DNA of 64,000 nt from Phocoena phocoena (GCF_963924675.1 NC_089226.1:42425124-42489123); one strand, 5' to 3'. Shown: positions 11,885 through 24,396, counted from the stretch's first letter. Numbers and translations are program-made. Notes: generated by a model from the letters alone, not told the origin.

Positions 11885-12380
11885 ATGTGTTGGAGGGATA
11901 AACTTTTCCTTGACCCCTTTAGAGTCCCTGGCTGAAAATTAAACTGGCAAAGAAAGATTAACAGGAAAAAATCATGTAAATTTATTCAATCTAAGTTTTA
12001 TACAACATGGGAGACTTTACAAGGAAATGAAGACTGGAAGAAGCTGTTAGGCTTGAGTGATTTTTATACCAGGTTTGATAAAGAGTGGAAAGTTATGGAA
12101 AAACATGATAGGAAAAAAGAATGTGAGCTAATAAGGGTAGTTAACTAAAGGAAACTTAACAAGGGCTGCTGGTTCATGTTCCTCTCAGTGTCCCTCCATC
12201 TTCAGAGATAAAGGTGCTACTTTCCTCCTGGTAAAGGGAGGACATCTGTCACACGAGGTTCTTATGACCTGCTTCGGGGGAGAAGGGAGAGGTCAGAGAA
12301 TCATTCCTGCACCTGCCACTGCTCAGATTCCTTCAGCTTACAAAATTCCCTGTCAAGGTGCCATATTTTGGGGTAGTGTG
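11885..12380 (+). mobile_element. LTR-like repeat, 5' part (interrupted by L1)
   Basis: This has the look of a degenerate LTR: the 'aagaaagattaacaggaaaaaatc' block, a 'tttataccaggtttgataaagagtgg' block and an end at 'gtgccatattttggggtagtgtg'. Sequence after the L1 at 13,469 resumes with 'taatgtgttcttaaccgcacccc', consistent with one repeat split by the insertion. The family and orientation are uncertain. No coding sequence is seen. Confidence 0.4.
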
Positions 12381-13468
12381 TTTTTTTTAAATTACATTTA
12401 TTTATTATTTTTACCATAATCACTTTATTTTTTTGAATTTTATTTTATTTACTTATTTTTTATACAGCGGGTTCTTATTAGTTACCTATTTTATACATAT
12501 TAGTGTATATATGTCAATCTCAATCTCCCAATTCATCCCACCACCACCACACAGCCCCCACTTCCTGCCCTTGGTGTCCATACATTTGTTCTCTACACTT
12601 GTGTCTCTATTTTTACCTTGCTTTTTTTTTTTTACCATAATCACTTTCTTTTTAAATTTAATTTTATTTTAATTTTATATTGGAGTATAATTGATCTACA
12701 ATGTTATGTTAGTTTCAGGTGTACAGCAAAGTGATTTAGTTATACATATACATATAACAATTCTTTTTCAGATTCTTTGCCCATGTAAGTTATTACAGAG
12801 TACTGAGTAGAGTCCCCTGCATTATACAGTGGGTCCTTGTTGATCATTTATTTTATATATAGTAGTGTGTATATATTAATCCCAACCTCCTAATTTATAT
12901 CTTCCCCCTGACCTTCCCCTTTGGTAACAATAAATTTGCTTTCTAAGTCTGTGAGTTTGTTTCTGTTTTGTAAATAAGTTCATTTGTATCAATTTTTTAG
13001 ATTCCACATATAAGTGATATCATATGATGTTTGTCTTTCTCTGCTGACTTGCTTCACTTAGTATGATAATCTCTAAGTGCATCCATGTTGCTGCAAATGG
13101 CATTATTTCATTCTTTTTTATGGCTAATATTCCACTGTATATATGTACCACATCTTCTTTATCCATTCATCTGTCTATAGACATTTAGGTTGCTTCCATG
13201 TCTTGGCTATTGTAAATAGTGCTGCAATGAACACTGGGGGTGCATGTATCTTTTCGAAGTATGGTTTTCCCCTGATATATGCCCAGGAGTGGGATTGATG
13301 GATCATATGGTAGCTCTATTTTTAGTTTTCTGAGGAACCTCTGTACTGTTCTCCGTAGCGGCTGTACCAATTTACATTCCTACCAACAGTGTAGGAGGGT
13401 TCCCTTTTCTCCACACCCTCTCCAGCATTGATTGTGTGTAGACTTTTTGATGATACCCATTCTGACCA
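12381..13468 (-). mobile_element. Antisense L1 fragment (3'UTR plus ORF2 C-terminus)
   Basis: The minus strand carries an L1 3'UTR and the ORF2 C-terminal region ('attccactgtatatatgtaccac' through 'ccaccaacagtg'-type blocks in antisense). The flanks ggggtagtgtg (12,370-12,380) and ggggataatgtg (13,469-13,480) look like an imperfect target duplication. A 61-codon frame at 13,185-13,370 on minus is part of the decayed ORF2. A younger L1 tail is nested at 12,427-12,629. Confidence 0.85.
12427..12629 (-). mobile_element. Young 5'-truncated L1 tail nested in an older L1
   Basis: A short L1 3'UTR copy with a T-rich left end (its poly-A on minus) and the 'gggttcttattagttacc' block. It is bracketed by the 18-bp repeat ttttaccataatcacttt at 12,409-12,426 and 12,630-12,647. 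The same 3'UTR type recurs at 27,935-28,090. Confidence 0.9.
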
Positions 13469-13499
13469 GGGGATAATGTGTTCTTAACCGCACCCCAGG

Positions 13500-14155
13500 A
13501 CATCTCAAAAAATAATCACTCTGTTATCAATCTCTGGCCGTCAATATTCTCCACTTCATGGCTAGATTGTGGTACAAATAGTATCTGGGATTTTTGGTTA
13601 CTCATATTTTAGGAAGTGACTGACATTTCTGCCTGTGACTTTTTAAGATAATAAGCTGTGTCTGGTCATAAAAATGGGGCTGCTATATCAGGAACATTTG
13701 GATGTGCCCAATAGACACTCCCTCTTACAGAAGAGTTCCTCCTTTCATTGCACTGTGTTTCTTTTGCATCTTCCCTGTGACCTCATCAAATAAGCGTTCC
13801 ACCTGGCCAATAGTTCAGGGTTCATTGAACTGCTCCTCGGGCTCTACCAGCTGTTGCTTTTGGTGTTACACTGTTCTAGAAGTTGGCTCCATCTGCCAGA
13901 ATTCCTTCTGTGGAAACCTGCAGGTCAGATTATTTGCATGAAAATATGCTAGAGTTACAACTGGGATATTCAATATGGAACAATAATTTGATGCTGTAGC
14001 ATGGCATTGTCTGTGATAGCGATCCAGGCTGGGTGACCTCTTCTTGTCCTTCAGGACTGTACATCAGTCTCTCTCTTGTCTCAAGTTATTAGATCTCTTC
14101 ATGCCTGCCTAGTTTTTGCAGTCCATTTTTCTCCTGACCATTTGTGTTTTTGTTC
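13500..14155. other. Unassigned segment, possibly LTR-related
   Basis: This segment has above-average G+C for the area and a 79-codon frame at 13,702-13,941. I do not recognise a family. It may belong to the LTR-like repeat interrupted by the L1 upstream. Confidence 0.3.
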
Positions 14156-14679
14156 TTTCTTTTTTTTTTTTCTTCCTTCCCTGGCTCTGAGTCTGTCTCT
14201 TTCCCTCTGCTTCTCACTGGGGTTAATTGTCAGCAATTTTTTGGTGCCTTTTATGGTGTCACAGGTGAAATCTTACAGCTTGCATCCAGATTTAGATCCT
14301 TTTATAAATGCATGTATCCCCAAAGTATAAGGTTTGGAAAGCTTCTGGGTTGGTGCACACATCCATGCATAGGAATTGAGACCAAAATTGTAAAATCACT
14401 AGATACTTGGGAAGGCAGATTATCTCAAAACATGTGTTAAAATGGTAAATTTGCAAAATTAATTTATTTTGATCTGTGATTCTATAACATTTCTTTTTTG
14501 ACCCTCATCTGATAACTTGTTAAGTTCTGCCTTGAATTATAAAAACCAACATGAGAAACTGCTGGAATCAGGCACTGGGCCACACAGCTCATGAATGTAA
14601 TAAGAAATTTTGCATTAATATTTGCAGATGATTGACTTTATGAAATAACACCAAACAACACATTTCATCTTTCTCAACA

Positions 14680-15010
14680 CTTTCTTTCAGCTACTTAAAC
14701 ACCAAGCTCTTCATGACCTCAAGTCCTTTGTATGCACTACTATTCCCCCAGCAGGAATGTTCTTGCCACCATTCTATGAATTGGTAATCATTCACTTTCT
14801 TGACTGTTATCACCTCAGATAAGATTTCCCTGACTGCTCTATTTAAACAAATTTCCCTATATAATTTTCTATCACAACTCTTTTTCCTCTTTCCTTCACA
14901 AGCCCCATTGTAGCATGTAGTTATTTTATTTATGTGCCTGTGTTATTGGAGCTTTTGGTCTGTCATTTTAACTACAATATAAACTTCATATATTCTATTG
15001 AGAAAGGAAC
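14680..15010 (+). repeat. L2 LINE 3' end
   Basis: The order of blocks follows the L2 C-terminal coding region and 3'UTR: 'cagcaggaatgttcttgccacc', 'tatcacctcagataagatttccctga', 'ttttctatcacaactc', and a closing 'aacttcatatattctattgag'. It is strongly diverged, with no open frame. Confidence 0.8.
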
Positions 15011-15069
15011 TGAAATAAAAATGTATGTATGTCTTTGCCCTAGTTCCAGCTAATATTTGGTCTTTGAAC

Positions 15070-15835
15070 TTGGTTCCTGACCAAAAGCTCCTAAAACCCT
15101 TATAATTTCCCAGGTAATAGGGGTGTCTGACACAGAGCATCTAAATACCTGGGAATTTCCTGGGTGATAGGAGCATCTTTTGTCCTAATGAGGCAACTTT
15201 TGGTGGGCTACTGGATGGCAGCTCATCACCAGAAAGACCAAGTCATAATTAGAAGCTTGGAACTTTCATCCCCACCCCTCATTCTCCAGAGAGGGGAGAG
15301 GGACTGGAAACTGAATTAGTAAGAGATCATGCCTATGGGATGAAGCCTCCATAAAAATTCCCCAAAGTCTAAGGTTTGGAAAGCTTCTGGGTTGGTGAAC
15401 ACATCCACGTGCCAGGAGAGTGGTGCACTCCAATTCCATGGGGACAGAAGTTCCTGTACTCAGGACCCTTCTGGACCTTGCTTTATGTATCTCTTCATCT
15501 GGCTGTTCATCTGTATCTTTTATGATATCCCTTACTAGAAAATAAACTAGTAACTGTAAGCCAGTGTTTCACTGGGTTCTGTGAGCTGATATAGCAAATG
15601 ATCATATCCAGGGAGGGAGTTGTGGGAACCCTGATTTATAGCTGGTCAATCAGAAGCACCTGGGACAACCTGGAACTTGCAATTTACAGCTGCAGTGGAG
15701 GCAGTCTTGTGAGAATTGAGCCCTTAACCTGTGGAATCTGATGCTATCTCCAGGTAGATAGTGACAGAGCTGAATTGAATTGGATACCCAGCTGGTGTCA
15801 GAGAGTTGGTCGTTATGGGAATAAATCCCCAAATA
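15070..15835 (+). mobile_element. Ancient LTR-like repeat
   Basis: A long, LTR-like repeat with recognisable blocks: 'tcatgcctatgggatgaagcctccataaaa', 'ggtttggaaagcttctgggttgg', 'aaataaactagtaactgtaag', 'ttaacctgtggaatctgatgctatctcc'. About 45 bp of it also occurs at 14,320-14,365, so there is a second fragment nearby. The family name is not assigned. It carries no coding capacity. Confidence 0.55.
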
Positions 15836-15899
15836 TTTAAAGTAGTATTAGCAATGTAAAAAAAAAAAAAAGTGCATTTTTCGCTTTATGGTATCCAAA

Positions 15900-15965
15900 T
15901 CTCTTTTTCTCTTCATTGTATTCCTAGTGCCCAGCCATAGTATAAGCTCAATAAATAATAGTTAA
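15900..15965 (+). repeat. L2 3' terminus
   Basis: The short block 'cctagtgcccagccatagtataagctcaataaataat' is the typical L2 3' end. Confidence 0.65.
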
Positions 15966-16200
15966 TGTGCCATGCATTGTTCCACATACTTTACATCTGT
16001 TAGCTCACTTGCTTTTACAACAAACCTAGTGGAGGATGTTGTTATCATTTCTATGTTGCAGCTAAGGAAACAGAGACACAGAAAGATCAAATCACTTGTC
16101 CAGGGCCACACAGCTAGTTTGTGGATTAGTTGGAACTTCAGACCCAGGAAATTTGGCTCTGGAATCTGTGTTTTTAATGAATACAGTCATTATTATATAT
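15966..16200 (-). repeat. MIR SINE, reverse orientation
   Basis: Well-preserved reverse MIR: 'tctgttagctcacttgcttttacaac', 'aaggaaacagagacacagaaag', 'cacttgtccagggccacacagctag'. The 76-codon open frame across it is a by-product. Confidence 0.9.
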
Positions 16201-16585
16201 AATAACTTCTTACATATAAGAAGTTAAGTAATAAAGGAAAATGTTCTAAGGCAAAAGTAGGTGATGCCCTGAACTAATGGTAAAATGATCCTAAATAACT
16301 TTGAAACACAGGCAATAATGTTTTCCCTGAATGTCCTCTGAAAAAGAATGATTTCCAGGCTAGTTGAACTATATTGTTGTAAGCTTTAAGGCATTGTTAA
16401 TATATTGACATATCTAAAGAAAGAATGTGTCAATCATAAGGGGGATTATTCTACAATGGAAATAAACAACACACAAAGGAGAATTAAAGGGGTGTTACTA
16501 GGCTAAGGAAGCTATCATCCTTCCCACTCTCTACTCAGTCTGAGAAGGAAGACAGCAGCTTGATAAACACCTTACAGGTGTTCTT

Positions 16586-16660
16586 TTTTTGTTTTTTACT
16601 GTGGTAAAATATACATAATGTCAAATCTACGTTTTCACCATTTCTCAGTGTTCATTTTAA
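16586..16660 (-). repeat. Old L1 3'UTR fragment
   Basis: The sequence 'ttactgtggtaaaatatacataatgtcaaat' is the antisense of a common L1M 3'UTR. It is only about 75 bp. Confidence 0.5.
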
Positions 16661-16669
16661 AAACCTCAG

Positions 16670-19600
16670 CTGAGATTTTTGTGTAGCTAATAAGCAAACA
16701 TTAGGATGTATGTGCACCAGTCATACGCTTATTTCTTAATTTCTTGTTATACATAGATTTGAGCAAGCATAATATTAAAGATGGGGGTGGGAGCAACGAT
16801 TGGATGGAGAAGTAGAAGAAAGAAACAAAACTGCTCTGCATCGCTCTGCATGGTAAGCATACAAGCTAACTCCAGTGCAGATAAGGGGAGTTTGCAAATA
16901 ACAGAAGAGGTGGTGAAATGCTTATCTTCCTAGAATGAATTAATACTTTTCTTTGGGAGGGGTCACATATATCCTACGCAACAGTGAACTTTTGCAAGAA
17001 TCATAAGGTATTTTTGTGACCGTGCTAGTGTAGAGATCTTTAAAGTAAACACCAAAAATGTGTTGCTTGTGTGTCTTAGAGTGTCACTTCCTCACAGGAC
17101 TAGCTTGCCTAGTGTGACTGATGTAGAATAACATTTGAAGAAATACACAGCCAGAGAGGGAGGTGTGCAATGGATTCTGGACAAGAGGTGTGAGGTTTCC
17201 TAAAAGTCATCATGGGAGACCTGCACAGCTTTTACAAAATAAGAGTGGACTCATGGGCAAGAAATTAGTGTTAGGGAGAAATTGATATGCCATGCAACTT
17301 TAAATGGTATAATTTTGCAAAAGGAAGTGAGAAACAAACCATAAAACAAAATGAGACTTCCTTCATCACCACCCTCAAACCCCCAGGATCTTGAAGGATC
17401 ACAGTGAGAAGGTATTTCAGTTCTTGAACTCCAGGGTAGAAGAAAGCAGCTGGAAAGAACTTTAAAGAAGTTCTTTAAAAATTTTTCTTAAAACAAAGAA
17501 CTTTTAAGAAGTTCTTTCAAAAGCCAAGGGTATGACTTGGAGGAGATGGACTAAAAGCCATCCATAAATGTTAGGAAGAGGGCTTTGATGACAAGGGTAT
17601 AACTACCAACTGAGGCTCTGGTCTTCCAAGCATAGTAAAAGAAGGGGGTGCACTTCCCAATATACCATCTGTCTGGTTCCAGGAGAGGGTGGATCAGGTT
17701 ACCCAAGCCTGAATCAGTAGGCATCAAAATAGCAAACAATGTGTTTTTGTTCCAAGACTGATATACTAGCAAACATCTGATTAACAATTAGTTTTCCATG
17801 TTGCTTGTTTATATGAAAGAAATGCACTGCCAAAGAATTTTTATGTTTGGCCCACTTGGCAATTAGAATTCTCTATCATTTAATACACTGGCATTTTGAT
17901 AGTAATTTGACTTGTCTTGTAACTTGCCTGCTAGGAGAGGTTGTACTGGCTGTAATCTCTGTGTGTCTGTTCTCTTTGGATATTGTGTTTCTCATTCCAT
18001 GCTAATTAACTACCATTTTATACATCAGTCCATATGGATCTGGTTAATGTGAATCACTTCTGAAAGATGGTTCCATGCTTAATGTGCTGAAGAAATCTAG
18101 TGTCTGAGACAGAGGGTGAGGACAGATGTGGAGTGTGATTAATTTATCATCACCCTTGCCTTGGTGTCTTTGTTGTCAGTAAAACTGAGCTCGCCAGCTG
18201 AACATCTTGAATTTCTGTGTTACCATGACTTGCTATTCCAGTGAACCTTCTACCTCTTGCATATTAGAAGTACTGCCATGTGCAGGTTTGTATGTTGTAT
18301 TTCCACAGAGATTTCCTGAACTACAGCAGCCTTTGAGTACCCATTTTTCTGAAATTTACAAAACCATTGAGGACTATGCTGCTCCTTAACTAGGCTCTTG
18401 TAATTTTTTAGTGTTATAGACTAGCACTGAATGGGTTCAGTGTGGTGTTCTCTATGGCCCACACAGGGTAGGGTGTTCCAGATCTTGAATATAAGCAAAA
18501 AACCCTTACAGATTATATAAACAGAGGAACTGTCATCTCACCATTCTCTCAAGCCATTAATTTTGCTTGGCTCCTGAAAGCTGTTGCTATTGCCAGATCA
18601 TGTGACTCACACACAAGATTTCTCCTGCTGTAAAACCTGCTCTTGTCACTGCCCTGTACTAATATCCATTTGAAATAGAATTTGAAAATATAGGAATCAG
18701 GATCTTAGAGCCCCACTCTTAGCTTTAAACTCTTTAGTCAATTTTTGACTTTGGATAATTTACTTTCGTAACAGAATTTTTAATGCACTATGAAGCATCT
18801 CTGTGATAGGGATATACATTTCATGCCTTTATATTTTAAATTCAGAGGAATAATATATAAAAGAAACATTGTGCCCATACTGTTTGAGCACCTGCTGTTA
18901 AATTTGCTTGTGACAATTGTGGGACAGAATAACATAGCAATTTACTGGAGTTACTTGTATATCTTAGTCATTGTTTATGCATTGATGCTTTCAACTTAAC
19001 TGAAGTTCCACTATCTGTGGGCAGGCAGAAAAGAATCATTTAATCATTACAGTGCATCGTCAATTCAGATTTCTTGAAAAATTAGGCCTTTTGTTATTTT
19101 TTGCAAGAGATCCTTTACATAACTTTTAAAAGATACTTGGAAGACATAAGTTATGAAAGTATATTGCTCCATACTTGTACATATATAAAAAACATTTAGG
19201 ACATGTACATAAATATCTGTAAGTTAATGCTATGCGGTTCTGTGGTGAGGTGGAAAAAGAGGCATAAGAAGGGAATGTGTTTAGTTTAATTACAAAAGCC
19301 TGTTTTTAGAAGGTATAGATTTACAGCTCATGACAAAGTTCCTATTTTGAATGAAAAAAATCTTGCAATGAAGTAACATAAAATGGTTTCTGGTACATTT
19401 TGACCAATGAGGTATAAATGAGGAGGTCACAGAAGCACATTTAGAGTAAGTTGGCTCCAATACAAAGGGGTCTCGGAACAAAAACGTCCCATCACATTCT
19501 AACTTGTGTTCCAGATATTTATGTCATGGTTTTCTCTTTTTTATTAGCATTTCTGAGGAAAACTGGTTCTGCTTCATTTTTACATCTTTTATGGAGTCTT

Positions 19601-19905
19601 AGACAATGCCTTGTATAGAATTGATGTGGAACATGTGAATATTTAAAGGGAATTGTAAAGAACACCATTAATATGTTGGTGCCATCTTTAAAGCACAGCT
19701 GGAGACCAGACTCTGGAGATATCGTCACAGTGAGGTTACAGCTACTTTTCAAATAGAAAACTTCTTGTTATTAGTAGTAATTAGAATGAGGGAAGAGTTT
19801 CATATCCAACATGTTACCACAATAAAAAAACGACAAGATTTCTGTTTCACGTGAGAAAAACTAATTCTAATGACAGATAATGTATCTACATGGAGACTTG
19901 AATAA
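16670..19905. other. Long unassigned stretch
   Basis: I recognise no repeat with confidence over about 3.2 kb. Features noted: an inverted-repeat-rich segment at 17,455-17,522 (aaagaacttt and aaagttctttg-like arms) and an acceptor-like site before an open segment at 18,309-18,389 (see findings). Otherwise it is ordinary AT-rich DNA. Confidence 0.4.
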
Positions 19906-19924
19906 AATTAAAAAAAAAAAATTG

Positions 19925-20940
19925 CTCCTGGCTGGATGGGTCTCAGGTTGTCCTCCCAGATTGGATGGTTCAGCAGGCTGGGCTTCACCATGAACAGGGT
20001 CTCAGGCTGGATTCTGCCATCAGCTGGGGCCACAGGCTGTGTCTGAATTTGGGCAGGGCTGCAGGCTGGCCTTTACTGTTGGGGTGGGCTGTAGGCTGGG
20101 CTCCACAGCCCAGGGGTACCACAGGCTGGGCCCTGGGATGCCGGGCTTGCTGTTCAGGCTCTTTGGTTACGTGGCACCAGAGGCTATGCTCAGCTGCTGG
20201 CTTGGCTCCCTGCCCTGGTGGGGCTATAGGATGGCTTCCAGGGCTGCCGAGGTTCTCTGGTCAGGCAGGACTGTAGGCTACACTCAGCAGCTGGGCAGGA
20301 CTGCGAATTTCCATCCTTTCCCAAATTGGGTGGTAAGAGGCTCCATGGCCATTACAGCCTCTTGACTGGGACCCAAATTAGACAGAACTGAGCTCCCTGG
20401 CCAGACTGGGCCACCCTCAGCTGTTCAGATGGACAGAACTGCTGGCTGGGATCTTTGTTTGGGTGCTGCTGCAAGCCAGAACACAGTCCACCAAGATCTG
20501 AATCCTGGTTGCCATAAGCCTCCACCTCCTTCTCCATCCTTGTCTAATCCCCAGGGGTCAAGTCCCACAGATTTCCCCAGTGATCCCCATGGAAAAGATC
20601 TGCATGAGCCTCTCGCGAAGCTTCCCACAATGCTGGGGGAACTGAATGCCCATGTTGGGTTCTCTTTACCCTCCGGAGAAGCCATAATCCCAGGGGGCCT
20701 TCCCGGTGAAGGGGCATGGCTATGCCGGTGTGAGGGAGGGGCAATGCTGGCAGAATGTAGCCGATCCTCTTACTCTTTAATGTGCTCCTTCACCGTCTCT
20801 GTAGTCCAGGGGGCGCTTCAGCCTCACCTGCAGTTCTGGGATTTTCACAGTGGTGTCTTGTTTATGGATATTTGCTCCTTGGTCTTCTTGTGAGAAGAAT
20901 GGAGTCAGGAACAACCTATGTCACCATCTTGATTGATAAT
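19925..20940 (-). mobile_element. GC-rich block, probable old L1 5'UTR in antisense
   Basis: About 1 kb stands out by high G+C and by an irregular repetition of caggctgggc-type units at 19,960-20,160. On the minus strand it begins caagatggtgacataggttg, which resembles the start of an old L1 5'UTR. Open frames on both strands (154 codons on +, 86 on -) reflect the base composition. A CTCF-like motif lies at 20,800-20,818. An alternative is another GC-rich repeat. No gene is supported. Confidence 0.4.
20800..20818 (+). promoter_or_regulatory. CTCF-like binding motif
   Basis: The segment tgtagtccagggggcgctt contains the core ccagggggcgct that matches the central part of the CTCF consensus. The left-hand positions match less well. 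Function is not shown by sequence alone. Confidence 0.45.
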
Positions 20941-21104
20941 ATGTATCTTAAGCAGTACTTCCTTGGCCTTCTCTTGTCTAAACTGCAAAAATCACATCTC
21001 TTACTTCCATGAAATAATTCTGTAGGTGTCCAGGCAGCATTTGTAAATGCTTATGGACTAAACCTCTCAACTGTCCACCATGTCTCTTCTCTGCTTACTA
21101 ATAC

Positions 21105-21182
21105 ATAAACAAATGGGTGTGGCTGTGTCCCAATAAAGCTTTATTTATAAAAACAGGCAGTAGTTGGCTGATCCCTATGGTA
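21105..21182 (-). repeat. hAT-type element fragment
   Basis: The block 'gtggctgtgtcccaataaagctttatttataaaaacagg' is the reverse complement of the same hAT-type family seen complete at 5,145-5,358. Confidence 0.7.
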
Positions 21183-21189
21183 TTTTAAA

Positions 21190-23090
21190 AATGTTAGGTG
21201 TCAAATTTTGTCCTCTGTTAACTTACCTGCTACTTGGTGTGCTGTATATAATTGACGCTCAATGTAAAATTTCAGAATAAATGACTTAAATCATTGGTTC
21301 ATATTAATTTCAATCAAACTACCTGTGATTCAAGGAAGAAACAAGTATTATTTCAGGCTAAATTGTTAACTACTGGATTTCAAGGTTTTTCCATGTTTTT
21401 TTTTTTTTCATTGTAGTGAATGTTTCCTAAGTCTAAGTCTGCAAGCACAAAACTCTGATAGTCTTTATTTGGAGTGAATAGAAACTGTTGAGCCTTCTAA
21501 TCTCTGCCATAAATTGTAGAGGTAATTAATTTCAAGACTGTGGACAATATAAAAAGAGTGAACCAAATTTTGAGGGCTTATCTCTGTTTCATCTGGAAGC
21601 AAATGATTTCATTTTTCTCCAAAGGAAAATGGTTCTTGGTCAACCAGTGGTAGAAAGTTCTATTTTTCTTCCATAAACTAGTAGAGATATAATCACCCTA
21701 TTTGAATTATTATGTGACTGATTCAGGCACTGATATACTGGTGTTTGTATGTGTGTGTGTGTGTGTGTATGCAGGTTTGAGTGGGAATTGTACATAATAC
21801 AAGACTGTGCTGAGTATGCAGTAGAGATTTAATCAATCAATAGATTGATTACCTTAATGGTAAAAACAAAACAAACAAACAAACAAAAACCCAACTCTCT
21901 TTTTTGAAATCTCTCATCACTTAACTTGAACTGTACAATTTATTACTTTTATAGGTCCTTTGGTTAAGTTCTGTGCATGTTTTAAGTGTAAGGCTTTGTT
22001 TATTCAATATTGTTTTCTGAAAGAGTTTTTAGATTTTGCCTCTAATACCTTACCTTGCCATTACTCAAAATACTTCAAACAGATTGCTGGCTTTGCCTTT
22101 CTATTAGAATTTCTCACACACATTTACACAAACATGTAATGATTGGCAAGTTTCAAACTGCATTGGCTAAGAACATGGTGAGAGATTAAGAAAGCTTCGA
22201 GTAAGATTCTAGAGCTCAGAAGGCTGGTTTAGGGCTGTTTGCATCGCTAATAGGGGTTGGTGAAGAAGGAATGATTCAAGTTTGAGTTTAGGGAGATTTG
22301 GGAGAGGAGACAAATGGCATGAATATTTAAGACACTGATGCCAAATGTCTCCTTCTCTCCCTTATGAGATCTTCCTTAGATAAAATCTAATTAACTCATT
22401 GTTTTTAGGGGTATGGGCTTTTTCAGGACAGAGGAGGCTGAAATGAGCCTTGCTTTAAGACTGACCTAGATTCTTCACACCTTTTTCTACTGAAAATACA
22501 TATCTTACTTTTCCTAAAAGCTTTTTTTCCATCGAGTTACTTTTCTTGTTGACAAATTTGTAACAGATAGAATAAGGTCTTATTTGACCTCTAATAAACC
22601 TGGGTACAACAGAAGTACTATACTTAACACTGATGACTCTAACATGTGTATATTAATCAAACCAACAAGATTAAGCCACCTTCAATACCAGATATCAGTT
22701 TAGTACTGAATATTTTCCAGATGATATGAACCTGAAATTCATTCTGGCTACATTGTTTTTTATTTCTGAATATTTATATAAACGCTTAATTTTTAAAAAT
22801 CCGATCAAGTAGAGCTCTTTTACGAATCGATTTTTGGCAAGACCATACACCTACAATGCACATATAGATACATATGAACACACAAACAAACACAGAGGCC
22901 TCATATTTCCCATTCCAAAATTTCAGCCATGAGTCACGTACAACATAAAAACCATCAGTTACAAGGGGTTGGATTCAAATTGGGCTTCTAGCAGATGGAA
23001 CAAATCAAGGTCACCTACCTAGAAGGCTAAACCCTTTTTACTAGTGTTTACAGAAAAGACACTTAAGATTTCTATAAGACTTCTATTTAT
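21190..23090. other. Unassigned sequence with a (GT)n tract
   Basis: No repeat family is recognised except a (GT)n microsatellite at 21,749-21,771 and an (AAAC)n run at about 21,866-21,888. Confidence 0.4.
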
Positions 23091-23094
23091 TCTT

Positions 23095-23448
23095 GGGCTT
23101 CCCTGGTGGCACAGTGGTTAAGAATCCGCCTGCCAATGCAGGGGGCACAGGTTCAAGCCCTGGTCCGGGAAGATCCCACGTGCCTCAGAGCAACTAAGCC
23201 TGTGCACCACAACTACTGAGCCTGCACTCTAGAGCCCGCGAGCCACTACTACTGAGCCCGTGTGCCACAACTACTGAAGCCCACGTGCTTAGAGCCTGTG
23301 CTCCACAGCAAAGAAGCCATCACAGTGAGAAACCCGCACATCGCAATGAAGAGTAGCCCCTGCTGGCCATAACTAGAGAAAGCCTGTGTGCAGCAACGAA
23401 GACCCAATGCAGCCAAAAATAGATAAATAGATAAATAAATAAATAAGA
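23095..23448 (+). mobile_element. CHR-type SINE, long subtype
   Basis: It starts gggcttccctggtggcacag and has the B-box-like gttcaagccc. It continues through several 'cacaactactgagcc' units into the long tail 'gcagccaaaaatagataaat' and (aaat)n. I found no convincing target duplication. Minus-strand open frames here (77 and 118 codons) are SINE by-products. Confidence 0.95.
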
Positions 23449-24105
23449 CCGACTTAAAAGCAAGGGAGGAAAGACAGAACAAAAGCTGATACTGCTTTTA
23501 TCTGAGCTAAACAAATGGGTTATCCAATCAAGTGGGTATAGCTTAAACCCTGATATTTTAAAATATGCTTGCCTAATTGACACATTTTTTTCTAGAATGA
23601 TATTTATGATATTAGGATGTAACTTAGAAGCCCACAGTCTGGAGAGAACATTTTTGACCAGAGAATTAACAAACAAACAAACAAAAAAACTCTTGCTTAA
23701 AATAACAGTGAAGCTCTGTGGTGCAATCAGAACACGCTTAGGTTGAAAACAGTAAGTTGGTTCTTACTATCAAAACAATTATGAATTTGTATACAGTAAA
23801 ATTTATTCTTTTTGGTGCATGGTAATATGAATTTTGAAAAGTGAATATAGTCATATAGCTCTCATCACCAGTACCATCACTCTCCAAATCCCTCTTGCTG
23901 TCCCTTCCTAGCCAAACTGTATCCCAGCCTCAAAACCCTGGCAACCACTGAGCTGTTCTCTGACCTTTCGCTTTTTCCAGAATGTTATACCTGTATGGAA
24001 TTGCATAGTACATTGCCTTCTGAGTCTGACTTATTTTCCTTCAACATAACGCATTTGAGATTCATCCATATTTTGCATGTATCAATAATTGATCCTATCC
24101 TTTTT

Positions 24106-24396
24106 TTTTTTTTAATTTATTTATTGATATTTTTGGCTGTGTTGGGTCTTCGTCTCTGTGCGAGGGCCCTCTCTAGTTGTGGCAAGCGGGGGCCACTCTC
24201 CATCGCAGTGCGCGGGCCTCTCACTGTCGCGGCCTCTCTTGCTGTGGAGCACAGGCTCCAGACGCACAGGCTCAGTAGTTGTGGCTCATGGGCCCAGTTG
24301 CTCTGTGGCATGTGGGATCTTCCCGGACCAGAGCTCGAACCCGTGTCTGCTGCGTTGGCAGGCAGACTCTCAACCACTGCGCCACCAGGGAAGCCC
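24106..24396 (-). mobile_element. CHR-type SINE, long subtype, nested in L1
   Basis: On minus it runs from gggcttccctggtggcgcag to an A-rich tail. A perfect 15-bp target duplication gatcctatccttttt is found at 24,091-24,105 and 24,397-24,411, so the insertion into the L1 is directly visible. The 142-, 149- and 96-codon open frames that cross it on both strands are artefacts of the SINE. Confidence 0.96.

Noticed and set aside
23095..23170. tRNA-like sequence with A- and B-box-like motifs
   Set aside because: It is the tRNA-derived head of a CHR SINE, not a tRNA gene; the anticodon arm and acceptor stem do not fold as a functional tRNA.
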